Shown: piece by piece, positions 1 to 7,697 of the stretch
Layout: each line of letters begins with the position of its first letter
Numbering within the stretch: position 1 is the first letter of the stretch
Assembly (NCBI GenBank): GCA_002474345.1
Contig: DKQD01000130.1
Coordinates: forward strand, 4,581-56,459
Origin: Bacteriovoracaceae bacterium UBA7317
Lineage (GTDB): Bacteria; Bdellovibrionota; Bacteriovoracia; Bacteriovoracales; Bacteriovoracaceae
Reading direction: 5' to 3'
Length of the DNA stretch: 51,879 bases
Translations under genes and position numbers: made by a program
Notes under the pieces: generated by a model
Seen by the model: only the letters and a program-made list of their open reading frames with translations
Databases searched by the model: none
Told to the model about the DNA's origin: nothing

Positions 1-109
1 AAATCTAATTTAAGCATGAATTAAAAAGTGACGAAGATATTATGAAGAAATCGTATTCGCTGTATAACAAACAGAATAATTGAAAGAAAACTAAATTAAA
101 GAGGCTTTT

Positions 110-493
110 ATGCAGAAAATTTTAATTGTTGAAGATAATGACTCAAATTTAGAAACTATGAGGGTTTATTGCCAAGAAAGTTTTCCCGGAGTCGGTATCG
201 TTGAAACTAAGGACGGTAATGCTGCAATTAGTGAACTTTCCAGAGAGACTTTTGATTTAATTCTATTAGATGTGAATATTCCACAAGGTCCAGGTGTCGC
301 TGTTTTGAAGTATATTAAGAATACTTACAAAAATAGAATGAGTAACGTTGTCCTTGTTTCTGGGTATTTAGATCACTCTGTCGTTAATTACGCAAAAAGC
401 CTTGGTGTTACAAAGTTTCTAGATAAGCCTTTTTCTGCAAATGAATTAGTCGATTGTCATAAAGGCAAAGGTTCAGATATCTCTGTAAAATAA
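110..493 (+). CDS. CheY-like single-domain response regulator
   Basis: A 127-residue stand-alone receiver domain with no output domain, so it probably passes a phosphoryl signal by protein contact. The acidic pair E8/D9, the phospho-acceptor D54 in LLDVN, the switch S84 and K106 in DKPF are all present. The start is ATG with AGAGG about 5 bases upstream. The last 13 residues (HKGKG...) do not look like the usual amphipathic final helix of a receiver; reading one base further on from about base 452 gives a better helix (see findings), so the tail may be altered by a frameshift. It lies upstream of the DUF2804-to-MMPL gene run but is separated from it by a terminator-like hairpin. No kinase is adjacent. 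Confidence 0.9.
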   Translation: MQKILIVEDNDSNLETMRVYCQESFPGVGIVETKDGNAAISELSRETFDLILLDVNIPQGPGVAVLKYIKNTYKNRMSNVVLVSGYLDHSVVNYAKSLGVTKFLDKPFSANELVDCHKGKGSDISVK

Positions 494-558
494 AGAAATA
501 TCTACAGTATTTTCACATATTTCCTATATTTATTTCATGTTTTGTGTGTCGCGTAGGA

Positions 559-587
559 TTGACAAAAAGCTCCCCTCAGGGTCTATT
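559..587 (+). promoter_or_regulatory. Candidate sigma-70 promoter for the DUF2804 operon
   Basis: A perfect -35 TTGACA (559-564) is followed after 17 bases by TCTATT (582-587, 4 of 6 matches to TATAAT). Transcription would start near 594, about 20 bases before the proposed TTG start at 615. The -10 overlaps the stem of the hairpin at 578-602. Seen by eye only. Confidence 0.35.
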
Positions 588-602
588 CAAGAGACCTTTT
601 TT
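578..602 (+). terminator. Intrinsic terminator or attenuator between the receiver gene and DUF2804
   Basis: Stem GGTCT (580-584) pairs with AGACC (592-596) around a 7-base loop, extendable by a G-U and an A-T pair, and is followed by six T residues (597-602). It lies 85 bases after the receiver stop and directly before the GGGAGGA ribosome binding site of the next gene. It can end the receiver transcript or act as an attenuator. Confidence 0.5.
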
Positions 603-614
603 CGGGAGGAAAAA

Positions 615-1643
615 TTGGATAAAAATCTTCTTATCAGTAAGGAAACTGGTCTTCCTAGGTTCGGTTACTTTAATGAAATTATAAATAAAATTAATTGTGA
701 AGATTTTAAATATAAATCTCCTCTTGGAAAACAAAAGGGTAAGTTGGCCAAAAAAATTGACTTCAAGGAGTTTCAATTTATTGGGCTACTTAGTGAAGAC
801 TTGATCCTAGGGTGTGCAATTGCTGATATAAAATATGCAAGTAATGCTTTTATTTATTTTTATGATCCAAAAAATAAAGATTTTGAAGAATTTAGTTTTC
901 TAAATCCATTTGCTATAAAAACAAAACTTAGCTCTTGCCCCCATGAAGGAAAAAGCTATTTTTATAAGGGAAAAAACTCCATAGAAATAATCCCTGCTGG
1001 CCCTTTTAAAAGATTGCTAATTGTTCAATTAAAGAACGGACAAAAGGTCCAATTAACCTTAACAGAAAATAAAGGCAGTAGTCCCTTGAGGGTTTGTACA
1101 AGGACTGGTGCAACGGGATGGACTTATACAGAAAAATCCAATGGATTAAGTGTTAGTGGGACAGTCTATTGGAAAGGTGTCACTCGAAAGATCGAGGGTG
1201 ATAAATATGCCGCAAACGTTGATATTAGTATGGGTTATATGAGAAGGGAGACTTATTGGAACTGGGCTTCTTTTTCTGGCTTCGTAGATATTGGCTCTGT
1301 AAAAGAAAAAATTGGTTTAAACCTTGCTTCTGGAGTTAATGAAACAAGTTATTCAGAAAATTGTTTTTGGGTTGGTCAAAAAAAAATCCACTTGAATGGA
1401 GCTTGTTTTTCCTTTGATAGAGAAAACCCAAGGAGTAGGTGGTTTATCAAGACTCAGGATAATTCAATTGACTTGGAGTTTGTTCCTGATGAAGAGAGAT
1501 CTGAAAAAATTAACTTATTCTTTCTAGCTTCAAACTTTAAACAAATGATCGGAAAGTTTTATGGCGTGATTAAAGATGGTGAGCAAGAAATAAATATTAA
1601 TGGTCTGTGGGGCTTTACTGAAGATCATTTTGCAAAATGGTAA
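615..1643 (+). CDS. DUF2804 family protein
   Basis: A family of unknown function. Recognisable features are the N-terminal GLPRFGYF segment, a central NWAS...SG stretch, an SENCFWV segment and the closing GFTEDHFAKW. No signal peptide or membrane segment is visible. The frame is open from an ATG at 537, but that ATG has no ribosome binding site and the extra 26 residues look non-native. The TTG at 615 has GGGAGGA with 5-base spacing and lies after the promoter and hairpin, so I place the start there (342 residues). The next gene follows 18 bases after the stop, so the two are co-transcribed. Function unknown; the linkage to an envelope and export gene set suggests a lipid or envelope role (inference). 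Confidence 0.8.
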   Translation: MDKNLLISKETGLPRFGYFNEIINKINCEDFKYKSPLGKQKGKLAKKIDFKEFQFIGLLSEDLILGCAIADIKYASNAFIYFYDPKNKDFEEFSFLNPFAIKTKLSSCPHEGKSYFYKGKNSIEIIPAGPFKRLLIVQLKNGQKVQLTLTENKGSSPLRVCTRTGATGWTYTEKSNGLSVSGTVYWKGVTRKIEGDKYAANVDISMGYMRRETYWNWASFSGFVDIGSVKEKIGLNLASGVNETSYSENCFWVGQKKIHLNGACFSFDRENPRSRWFIKTQDNSIDLEFVPDEERSEKINLFFLASNFKQMIGKFYGVIKDGEQEININGLWGFTEDHFAKW

Positions 1644-1661
1644 AAAAAAAAGAGGTAAAAA

Positions 1662-4600
1662 GTGAGTAAATGGGTAACTAAACAATCGTTTAAATTTTCT
1701 TTGTATATAGTGACCATATTAATTTTGATTGTTCATAATCACGTTTCTTTAGGGAATGATACTATCTCAACTGTACATTATTCAGATGGTTTGATTCCTT
1801 TGGATTACGGTAAGAGGCCAGCAACTGATTTATTTTATAAAGGACAACTTCTTTTACCAGATGAAGCTGATAAGCTTAGAAGAGAAAGTCAGAATTTTGA
1901 CATTTCAAAGCTTGATCCTGATGAAACAACTGTTCTTTGGAAAAAGAAAAAACCATTCTTTTTAGATGAAAGTCTTGATGACCTTCCCTTAGAAGTAGAA
2001 GAGCCTATATGGTATACTTCTACGGTACCATCAAGGTCTGGTAACTTTAGGTTTACAATAGAACAGGAAACAAGTGAAGGAGGAGTGGAAACTTTTGTTA
2101 TTATGATGAGTAAAACAATCCATAACCTGCTTTTAAGAAAAAACTTATTAAGAAAATTAGGTTATCAAGTTCCTGCTGTAAAATATTTAAAGAAAACAAC
2201 TCTTAAATTCTCCAACCCATTTGAAAAAGAAATCTTTTTTAACGAATTATCTGAAAGCACTTTTGGTGACCCTGGAAGGTGGGTTAAAAATTATAGGGAT
2301 CATTTGAGAGGTGAGGATAGAATTGAAAGCGATGAAGAAAGAGCTAATTTTAGGTCTTTTAAAGATAATGAAAAAATTATGCTTAAGGTTAAATATTCAG
2401 ACCTTTGTTTAAGCCAGGACTTAAACAGAGCTGGAGAGCTAGTTCAGGAGTCATGTGAAAACCCGCATAGGACAACATGGGTCTTGGAAAAGCAAGATGA
2501 TCACGAAGATTCTGTTCGGATTCGCTCTGTAATTTCTGGAAAGTGTTTGAGTGTTAAAAAAAGAAGTTGGCGAAGAGCAGGGTCTCAAATTATTGAAAGA
2601 CCATGTGATGAAAGCCGAACTCAAGTATTTAGAAAAATTAGAGGACATGAGGGGTTTTGGTTTAAGTCTGTCTATAGTCAGATGTGTTTAGAAATTGAGG
2701 AAAAATCACGAGAGAGAGGTGCTTCTTTAATTCAAAATAATTGTAAATTAAATAGTTATCAAAAATGGGCATCGGAAAAAGCACTAAGCTTCGATGGCCC
2801 CTTAGTTGATGCTGAAGAAATTGAGCTTCAAGATGTTGTCGCTATGAGTTCACAGGACCATTATTATAATCTTTCTCTTGGTTATTTACCACCATCTGTT
2901 ATTCAAGGCCGTAGGTTATTGAACTCTCTTCTTATTCCTTATTCATTAGTTGAAGTTCCTGAAAGTGTGAATATGTTTCCTTGGCACGCGGGAAGAATTA
3001 TCAATAAACAATTTAAAATGGACTTTGATAGTGCCGAAAATTTTTCTACGACTTATGGTGATGCCAAATGGATGACACGTCGAATTTCAAAGTTAACTAG
3101 AAGTGATTGGAAAGAAATTGTGCGTATGTCTTATTTCCCAAAAGAAGTAGGACTTTTGCTGAATGAAAAACTAATTTCAAGAAGAAATCAGCTTATTGAA
3201 ATTCTCAAAATCAATGCAGAGAAGTTAGCATTTAATCCAACTATCTCTTATGGTAGGTATCTAGATAATGGAAAATTATTTAAGGAGAATTGGGATGGTT
3301 ATGCTTCAAGGTACTCCTTTGGAGACCCAGAGTCACCACTATCAAAAAGTGAAATAGGTCATTTCATTGGCTCTAAGGTCGTATCTACAGCTTTAGAGGG
3401 AATAACCAATTATGTTAGTACTAAGTTTCTGAACAATCAGAGTTTTTTAGAGAGGGCTTTTAAAAAGAAACAGGAAGAATTATATTCAGAAGCGTTTATG
3501 AATTACATTCAGACAGGGGTTCCTCAAGAAATCCCTCTAGGTACATTTGTCTATCCTACGTTTGGAGCAAATATTGGTACTTCTAGAGATGTGATTATTG
3601 GTAGCTATTTGGGAACTGATAATAAAGTTCAAATGGCTGATACTCTTAATTTTAGCGTTGATATCGGTGCTCAAGCAATCGTTTATGGTCTCCCGGCAGC
3701 ACTTAGCGTCTCAGGAGGAGGGCGTGCTTTTTATACGAGAAGTTACTCTCACTTAAGACCGATTAAAAGTTTTAAGGCATCTTTTAAATATCCATTTAAA
3801 AATATGATTGTTCCTTATTTTAAAAGAAAGCAAGGAAAGATATTAGATGAAATGCTGAGATTTGATTTAAAAGAGCTTTCTGAAGAGGAGAGGCAAACTA
3901 AAATTGATGAGGTCGTTAAAAAGCTAAAAGAAAGTTTTACGATAGGAGACTCCTTAATTATTACTGATAATATTGGAATAGGCGCTAACGGGGGTGTTGG
4001 TACAGGCTTTGGAAATATTGCTCGAGTAGGGATTAATGCAGGACAAACAAATTTGGTAGTTTCAAGACTCCATATTTACAGAAAAGATGAAGATACTTTT
4101 CAAGTTTATAAAGACTTGGGCAACGTGCATGGTGTTGTAATGTCATTCAATGCAAAAGCCGTTGTTCCTCTTCTAAGCTTATCTTATAAGTGGAATAAGG
4201 GAAAAACGAGGGGGAGGTTTTACTCTTTGAATTTACAAGAAAGTGAAGAGGAAAACCCAGATATTTTAAAGTCTATTCATGCAATGAAGGGACTTTTTCT
4301 TAAAAATAGCATGGAGGGGGTTAAATCTGTTACAACACCTTACCATGTCACTCACTCTTTTAAAGAGGGATTTAAAAAAGCTAGTTTTATGTTTTTTAAA
4401 TATGCAGGTTTAAAAAGTAAAACTGAAATAGAGGTCACGCACCCTCAGGGAGCTAAAAAACGATTTTATAAAACTTCTCAGGTTGTTAGAAAAGGAGTTA
4501 ATGTTTCTGAGTATGCGATAGATTCAATAAATGGTGTTTTTGATAAATATACTGAATGGGATATTCAAATGAAGAATATTTCAGCAGGTGCACCGGGCGA

Positions 4601-5312
4601 TAGTATTGGGGGAATGCAAGTCGTTTATAATGTTTCTTATGAAGGAGAAATAAAAAATAAGCGTAGAGTGGGTTTGAAAAGAAAAGGAGGCTTAGAGGAG
4701 CCCTTTGTTAAGATATCAAAAAGTCATAGAGGATGGTCTTTGTCTAAAAGAAGAGCTGAAAAAATACTTAGAAGGTTAAATGAACAATATAAAACGAACT
4801 TTTATCCTGAATTAGTTTTAAATCAAACGAGAAAAATTTTCCTTTATAATATTGGAATAGACCACTATATTTATTCTGAAGGAATCAAGAACCTTTCAAA
4901 AATGGATAAGTGGACCTTTAAGAAAATTATTAAGCGCCATGTAAAGGGGAAATCAAAACTGTTAAAGCGGGCCAGAATGTTAAGCCACTTTAAAAAAATA
5001 AAAAAACATATGGAAAATAAGGATTACAAGCGGCAAGGCCAATATACACGCTCTGTCCTTTCGATGGCCAATAGGTGGCTTAATCTTGAAGGTTTTAAAA
5101 AATTGTTAGGTGGCAGTGAAAACTACTTCATCATTTCAAGAATAGATGGTTTTCGGATCGGTGATGAAGATGGTGACTCAAGAATCAACTCTAATTCTCT
5201 AGGTCAAGTAGGCTCTTCGAAAGTGTATGGACCTCTGATGAGCTTGATGCTTAGTTCAGGTATGACTCAAAGTGAATTCTATGCTTATTGGTTAAGGGGC
5301 AAGCTAAACTAG
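1662..5312 (+). CDS. Large secreted protein with internal ricin-type lectin domain
   Basis: A 1216-residue protein starting at GTG with AGAGG 6 bases upstream. The N-terminus has a hydrophobic signal segment (about residues 12-31). About residues 240-370 form a ricin-B-type beta-trefoil: three repeated units each have a CL...(Q/E) core with paired cysteines and a closing W or F (DLCLSQ..W, GKCLSV..F, QMCLEI..W). The flanking 240 and 850 residues match nothing I recognise. The C-terminal part is rich in Lys/Arg and contains a Gly-rich hydrophobic stretch near residue 670-690 and another (GIGANGGVGTGFGN) near 770-785. The lectin domain suggests carbohydrate binding in the periplasm or at the surface. 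It belongs to the operon ending with the MMPL exporter. It could be a toxin-like or predation-related protein, but nothing proves that. Confidence 0.8.
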   Translation: MSKWVTKQSFKFSLYIVTILILIVHNHVSLGNDTISTVHYSDGLIPLDYGKRPATDLFYKGQLLLPDEADKLRRESQNFDISKLDPDETTVLWKKKKPFFLDESLDDLPLEVEEPIWYTSTVPSRSGNFRFTIEQETSEGGVETFVIMMSKTIHNLLLRKNLLRKLGYQVPAVKYLKKTTLKFSNPFEKEIFFNELSESTFGDPGRWVKNYRDHLRGEDRIESDEERANFRSFKDNEKIMLKVKYSDLCLSQDLNRAGELVQESCENPHRTTWVLEKQDDHEDSVRIRSVISGKCLSVKKRSWRRAGSQIIERPCDESRTQVFRKIRGHEGFWFKSVYSQMCLEIEEKSRERGASLIQNNCKLNSYQKWASEKALSFDGPLVDAEEIELQDVVAMSSQDHYYNLSLGYLPPSVIQGRRLLNSLLIPYSLVEVPESVNMFPWHAGRIINKQFKMDFDSAENFSTTYGDAKWMTRRISKLTRSDWKEIVRMSYFPKEVGLLLNEKLISRRNQLIEILKINAEKLAFNPTISYGRYLDNGKLFKENWDGYASRYSFGDPESPLSKSEIGHFIGSKVVSTALEGITNYVSTKFLNNQSFLERAFKKKQEELYSEAFMNYIQTGVPQEIPLGTFVYPTFGANIGTSRDVIIGSYLGTDNKVQMADTLNFSVDIGAQAIVYGLPAALSVSGGGRAFYTRSYSHLRPIKSFKASFKYPFKNMIVPYFKRKQGKILDEMLRFDLKELSEEERQTKIDEVVKKLKESFTIGDSLIITDNIGIGANGGVGTGFGNIARVGINAGQTNLVVSRLHIYRKDEDTFQVYKDLGNVHGVVMSFNAKAVVPLLSLSYKWNKGKTRGRFYSLNLQESEEENPDILKSIHAMKGLFLKNSMEGVKSVTTPYHVTHSFKEGFKKASFMFFKYAGLKSKTEIEVTHPQGAKKRFYKTSQVVRKGVNVSEYAIDSINGVFDKYTEWDIQMKNISAGAPGDSIGGMQVVYNVSYEGEIKNKRRVGLKRKGGLEEPFVKISKSHRGWSLSKRRAEKILRRLNEQYKTNFYPELVLNQTRKIFLYNIGIDHYIYSEGIKNLSKMDKWTFKKIIKRHVKGKSKLLKRARMLSHFKKIKKHMENKDYKRQGQYTRSVLSMANRWLNLEGFKKLLGGSENYFIISRIDGFRIGDEDGDSRINSNSLGQVGSSKVYGPLMSLMLSSGMTQSEFYAYWLRGKLN

Positions 5313-5381
5313 GTTTCATTTCCTAAATACTTCTTTCAAAGAAGAAAAAATTTGATTAGGATTGAAGGAAAGGAATCTTTC

Positions 5382-6302
5382 ATGACTCTCTTTAACAAGA
5401 AATACAAATTTTTTAAATTCTTTTTGTTTTTAGTTCTGATCAATCCTCTTTTTAATGTTCGAATTGCAGAGGCTAATTTTATTAGCAAGTTTTTTAAACA
5501 AAGACTTCAAGAAATCCTAGCCCCGAAAAGTCAATTATGGGAAAGATGGAAGAGTAGAAACTCTCAAAACAAAAAAAGAATTTCTCATAAATTATGGGAA
5601 GAGGTCCTGGCAAAAAATTTATCCCTAGACGCATCTTCTGGAGTAAACCTTTTTAATTACCAAGGGATTTCTAAAGAAGATAAAGCAAAGTTAAACTTAT
5701 ATATTAAAACATTAGGGGCGACTCAAATTTCTTCCTTTCGATGGATTGAACAAAAAGCTTTTTGGATTAATCTCTATAATGCACTGACTGTCCAATTGGT
5801 TATTAATAGTTACCCCATAAAAACAATCAAGGACATCGAATTAACAATAAATCACGCAAAATTCGGGCCTTGGGATGCAAAAATTTTAAAAGTCGAAAAT
5901 GTAATGATTTCATTAAATGATATAGAGCATAGAATTTTGAGACCTTTATCAAATGACCCCAGGATTCATTATGCTCTTAACTGTGCGAGTTTGGGGTGCC
6001 CAACATTAAATAAAGTACCTTTTACATCTTTAAATATGGAAGACCTCTTAGAAAGTTCTTCATTTAATTTTGTAAACCATTCGAATGGGCTTTTTTTTAA
6101 AAAAGAAGAGCTTCATGTTTCGAGTATTTATGTTTGGTTTAGAAGTGATTTCGAAACAAAAGGGTTTGAAGGTGATAAAGGAGTCATAAGACATTTAAAA
6201 AAATATGCGAAAGGAGATCTTAAAAAGGCACTTGAGAATTATCAAAAAGATATAAAAGGGCATTTTTATAATTGGAAACTGAATGGGGTAGAGAAAAAGT
6301 AA
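5382..6302 (+). CDS. DUF547 family exported protein
   Basis: A 306-residue protein with a hydrophobic signal segment (FFKFFLFLVLINPLF) and then a DUF547 domain, recognised by KAFWINLYNALTVQLVI, FGPWD, ISLNDIEHRILR and HYALNCASLGCP. The frame is open further upstream to a TTG at 5352, but the ATG at 5382 has AAGGAAAGGAA upstream and starts immediately before the signal peptide, so it is preferred. DUF547 proteins have no firm biochemical role but often occur near envelope or lipid genes. The next gene begins 10 bases downstream, and an MMPL exporter follows, which suggests work on an exported or envelope lipid (inference). Confidence 0.85.
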   Translation: MTLFNKKYKFFKFFLFLVLINPLFNVRIAEANFISKFFKQRLQEILAPKSQLWERWKSRNSQNKKRISHKLWEEVLAKNLSLDASSGVNLFNYQGISKEDKAKLNLYIKTLGATQISSFRWIEQKAFWINLYNALTVQLVINSYPIKTIKDIELTINHAKFGPWDAKILKVENVMISLNDIEHRILRPLSNDPRIHYALNCASLGCPTLNKVPFTSLNMEDLLESSSFNFVNHSNGLFFKKEELHVSSIYVWFRSDFETKGFEGDKGVIRHLKKYAKGDLKKALENYQKDIKGHFYNWKLNGVEKK

Positions 6303-6312
6303 AGGGTTCAAT

Positions 6313-7635
6313 GTGAATTATTTAAAATTAAAATCAGTTAAACCAATATTTTTCTTTTTGTTGTTCTTTTTATTTATTACTTCTGATCAAATTTTGGTTG
6401 CAAAGACAAGGTATAAAAGTAGTGGGGAAATTGATTTTTTTGCGAAGACATTTAAAGACGATAAAAATCCTGAAACAGATGATCAAAAAATCGGGTTATC
6501 GACCAATTTAAGTGCCGCTTTCAAAAAAGGAAAACTTCGGGGTAAGGCGACAATAAATGGAAAAGTGGAGGAAGCTAAAACAGGAGAAAGTTTTCTTTTT
6601 ATAGAAGACTCTTATTTACTGTATAAAAAAAGACCTTGGCTTTTGAAAGTTGGCTTTCAAGTATTTAATTGGAGCACAACAGAGGTCTTTCACCCCTCGG
6701 ATATCATTAATTCTAAATTTATTGGTGGTGAGGATACTGATAAAAAGAAAGGAGAATTTACTTTCCTTATTCAGAGAAGGATTGGGAAAGGACGTTTAAA
6801 CTTAGTTGTAATGCCTCGGTTTGAAGATCCACGCTTTGCCTCCAAATTGTTTTTTTCAGGAAATGAGTACAGTATTAAAGAAGCTCTTTGGTGGGAGGAA
6901 AGTGGAAGAGTGTCTTTCGACAATTATGGTCTACAAGGAGGGTTATTTTTAACTCAAAGTTTAGGTCCAATGGATATTACATTATACGCAATAAAGAATC
7001 GCGATCGATCAAATGGGATTTTTTATTTTAAAGTAGAAGACCCTATTAAAGACTTGCATCCTGTTTATTTCCAAGTTCAACATTATGGAGGAACTTTACA
7101 GTTAATTTTAGGAGCTTGGAATATTAAGCTTGAATACGATAAAAGGATCTTTGATGGAGACTTTTTAGACTCTTATGAGTTGAATGGTTCAACTTATTCA
7201 AAATTAGCTGGATTTGTTGATTTTGGTCAAAAAGAGTTAAAAAAATATGACTGGGTTGCAATGGGTATTGAAAAAACTTTTTATTGGAATAGTGGTGCGG
7301 AAACAACGTTAATTTTAGAGGGACAGACTATTTTGAATGCATCTAAGGAGGAACGTGCCAATTTAGATGTGTTCCAGAAAGATATTCTTTTTGGAATCCG
7401 TCATAATTTAAATGATGTTATGGGGAGTGAGTTTCTTCTGTCTGCTATAAAAGACTTAGAACGGGAAAAAGAGCATTTAATGTCTTTTGAATATAAAAGG
7501 CGCTTGAGTAGTAACTGGAAGGCAGGAATAGGGCTGAAAGCAATTGAAGCCCCGCAAAAAGGTTTAATTCCCAAAGGTTTAGAGTTTTCTCATGAAAAAA
7601 ATGAACTAAATTTAAAATTGACTCGCTTTTTTTAA
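6313..7635 (+). CDS. Predicted outer-membrane beta-barrel protein
   Basis: A 440-residue protein with a GTG start and a signal peptide (about residues 11-30, ending near LVAKT). The mature part alternates polar and hydrophobic residues and has many aromatic strand ends. It finishes with Phe-Phe, the terminal aromatic typical of barrel proteins handled by the BAM complex. No family is certain; similar barrels (DUF1302-like) are known next to DUF and MMPL exporter genes. It starts 10 bases after DUF547 and sits upstream of the MMPL gene, which supports a role as an outer-membrane channel or partner in one export route (inference). Confidence 0.7.
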   Translation: MNYLKLKSVKPIFFFLLFFLFITSDQILVAKTRYKSSGEIDFFAKTFKDDKNPETDDQKIGLSTNLSAAFKKGKLRGKATINGKVEEAKTGESFLFIEDSYLLYKKRPWLLKVGFQVFNWSTTEVFHPSDIINSKFIGGEDTDKKKGEFTFLIQRRIGKGRLNLVVMPRFEDPRFASKLFFSGNEYSIKEALWWEESGRVSFDNYGLQGGLFLTQSLGPMDITLYAIKNRDRSNGIFYFKVEDPIKDLHPVYFQVQHYGGTLQLILGAWNIKLEYDKRIFDGDFLDSYELNGSTYSKLAGFVDFGQKELKKYDWVAMGIEKTFYWNSGAETTLILEGQTILNASKEERANLDVFQKDILFGIRHNLNDVMGSEFLLSAIKDLEREKEHLMSFEYKRRLSSNWKAGIGLKAIEAPQKGLIPKGLEFSHEKNELNLKLTRFF

Positions 7636-7654
7636 ATTTTAATAAGCGGGTTTT
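7621..7654 (+). terminator. Weak terminator-like hairpin before the MMPL gene
   Basis: ACTCGCTT (7621-7628) pairs with AAGCGGGT (7644-7651, one G-U) around a 15-base loop, followed by TTTT and an AT-rich stretch. It overlaps the stop of the barrel gene. The U-run is short, so partial termination or 3'-end protection is as likely as full termination. Confidence 0.35.
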
Positions 7655-7697
7655 AATAAATTAACATTGAAGTTAATTTAAATAATGAAGGAATATA

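Noticed and set aside
42..83. Short frame beginning MKKSYSLYN upstream of the first receiver
   Set aside because: Only 13 codons with no clear ribosome binding site; it could be a leader peptide, but nothing supports that.
5323..5340. CTTCTTTCAAAGAAG hairpin before DUF547
   Set aside because: Short stem followed by A residues, no U-run on the coding strand, and the genes look co-transcribed.
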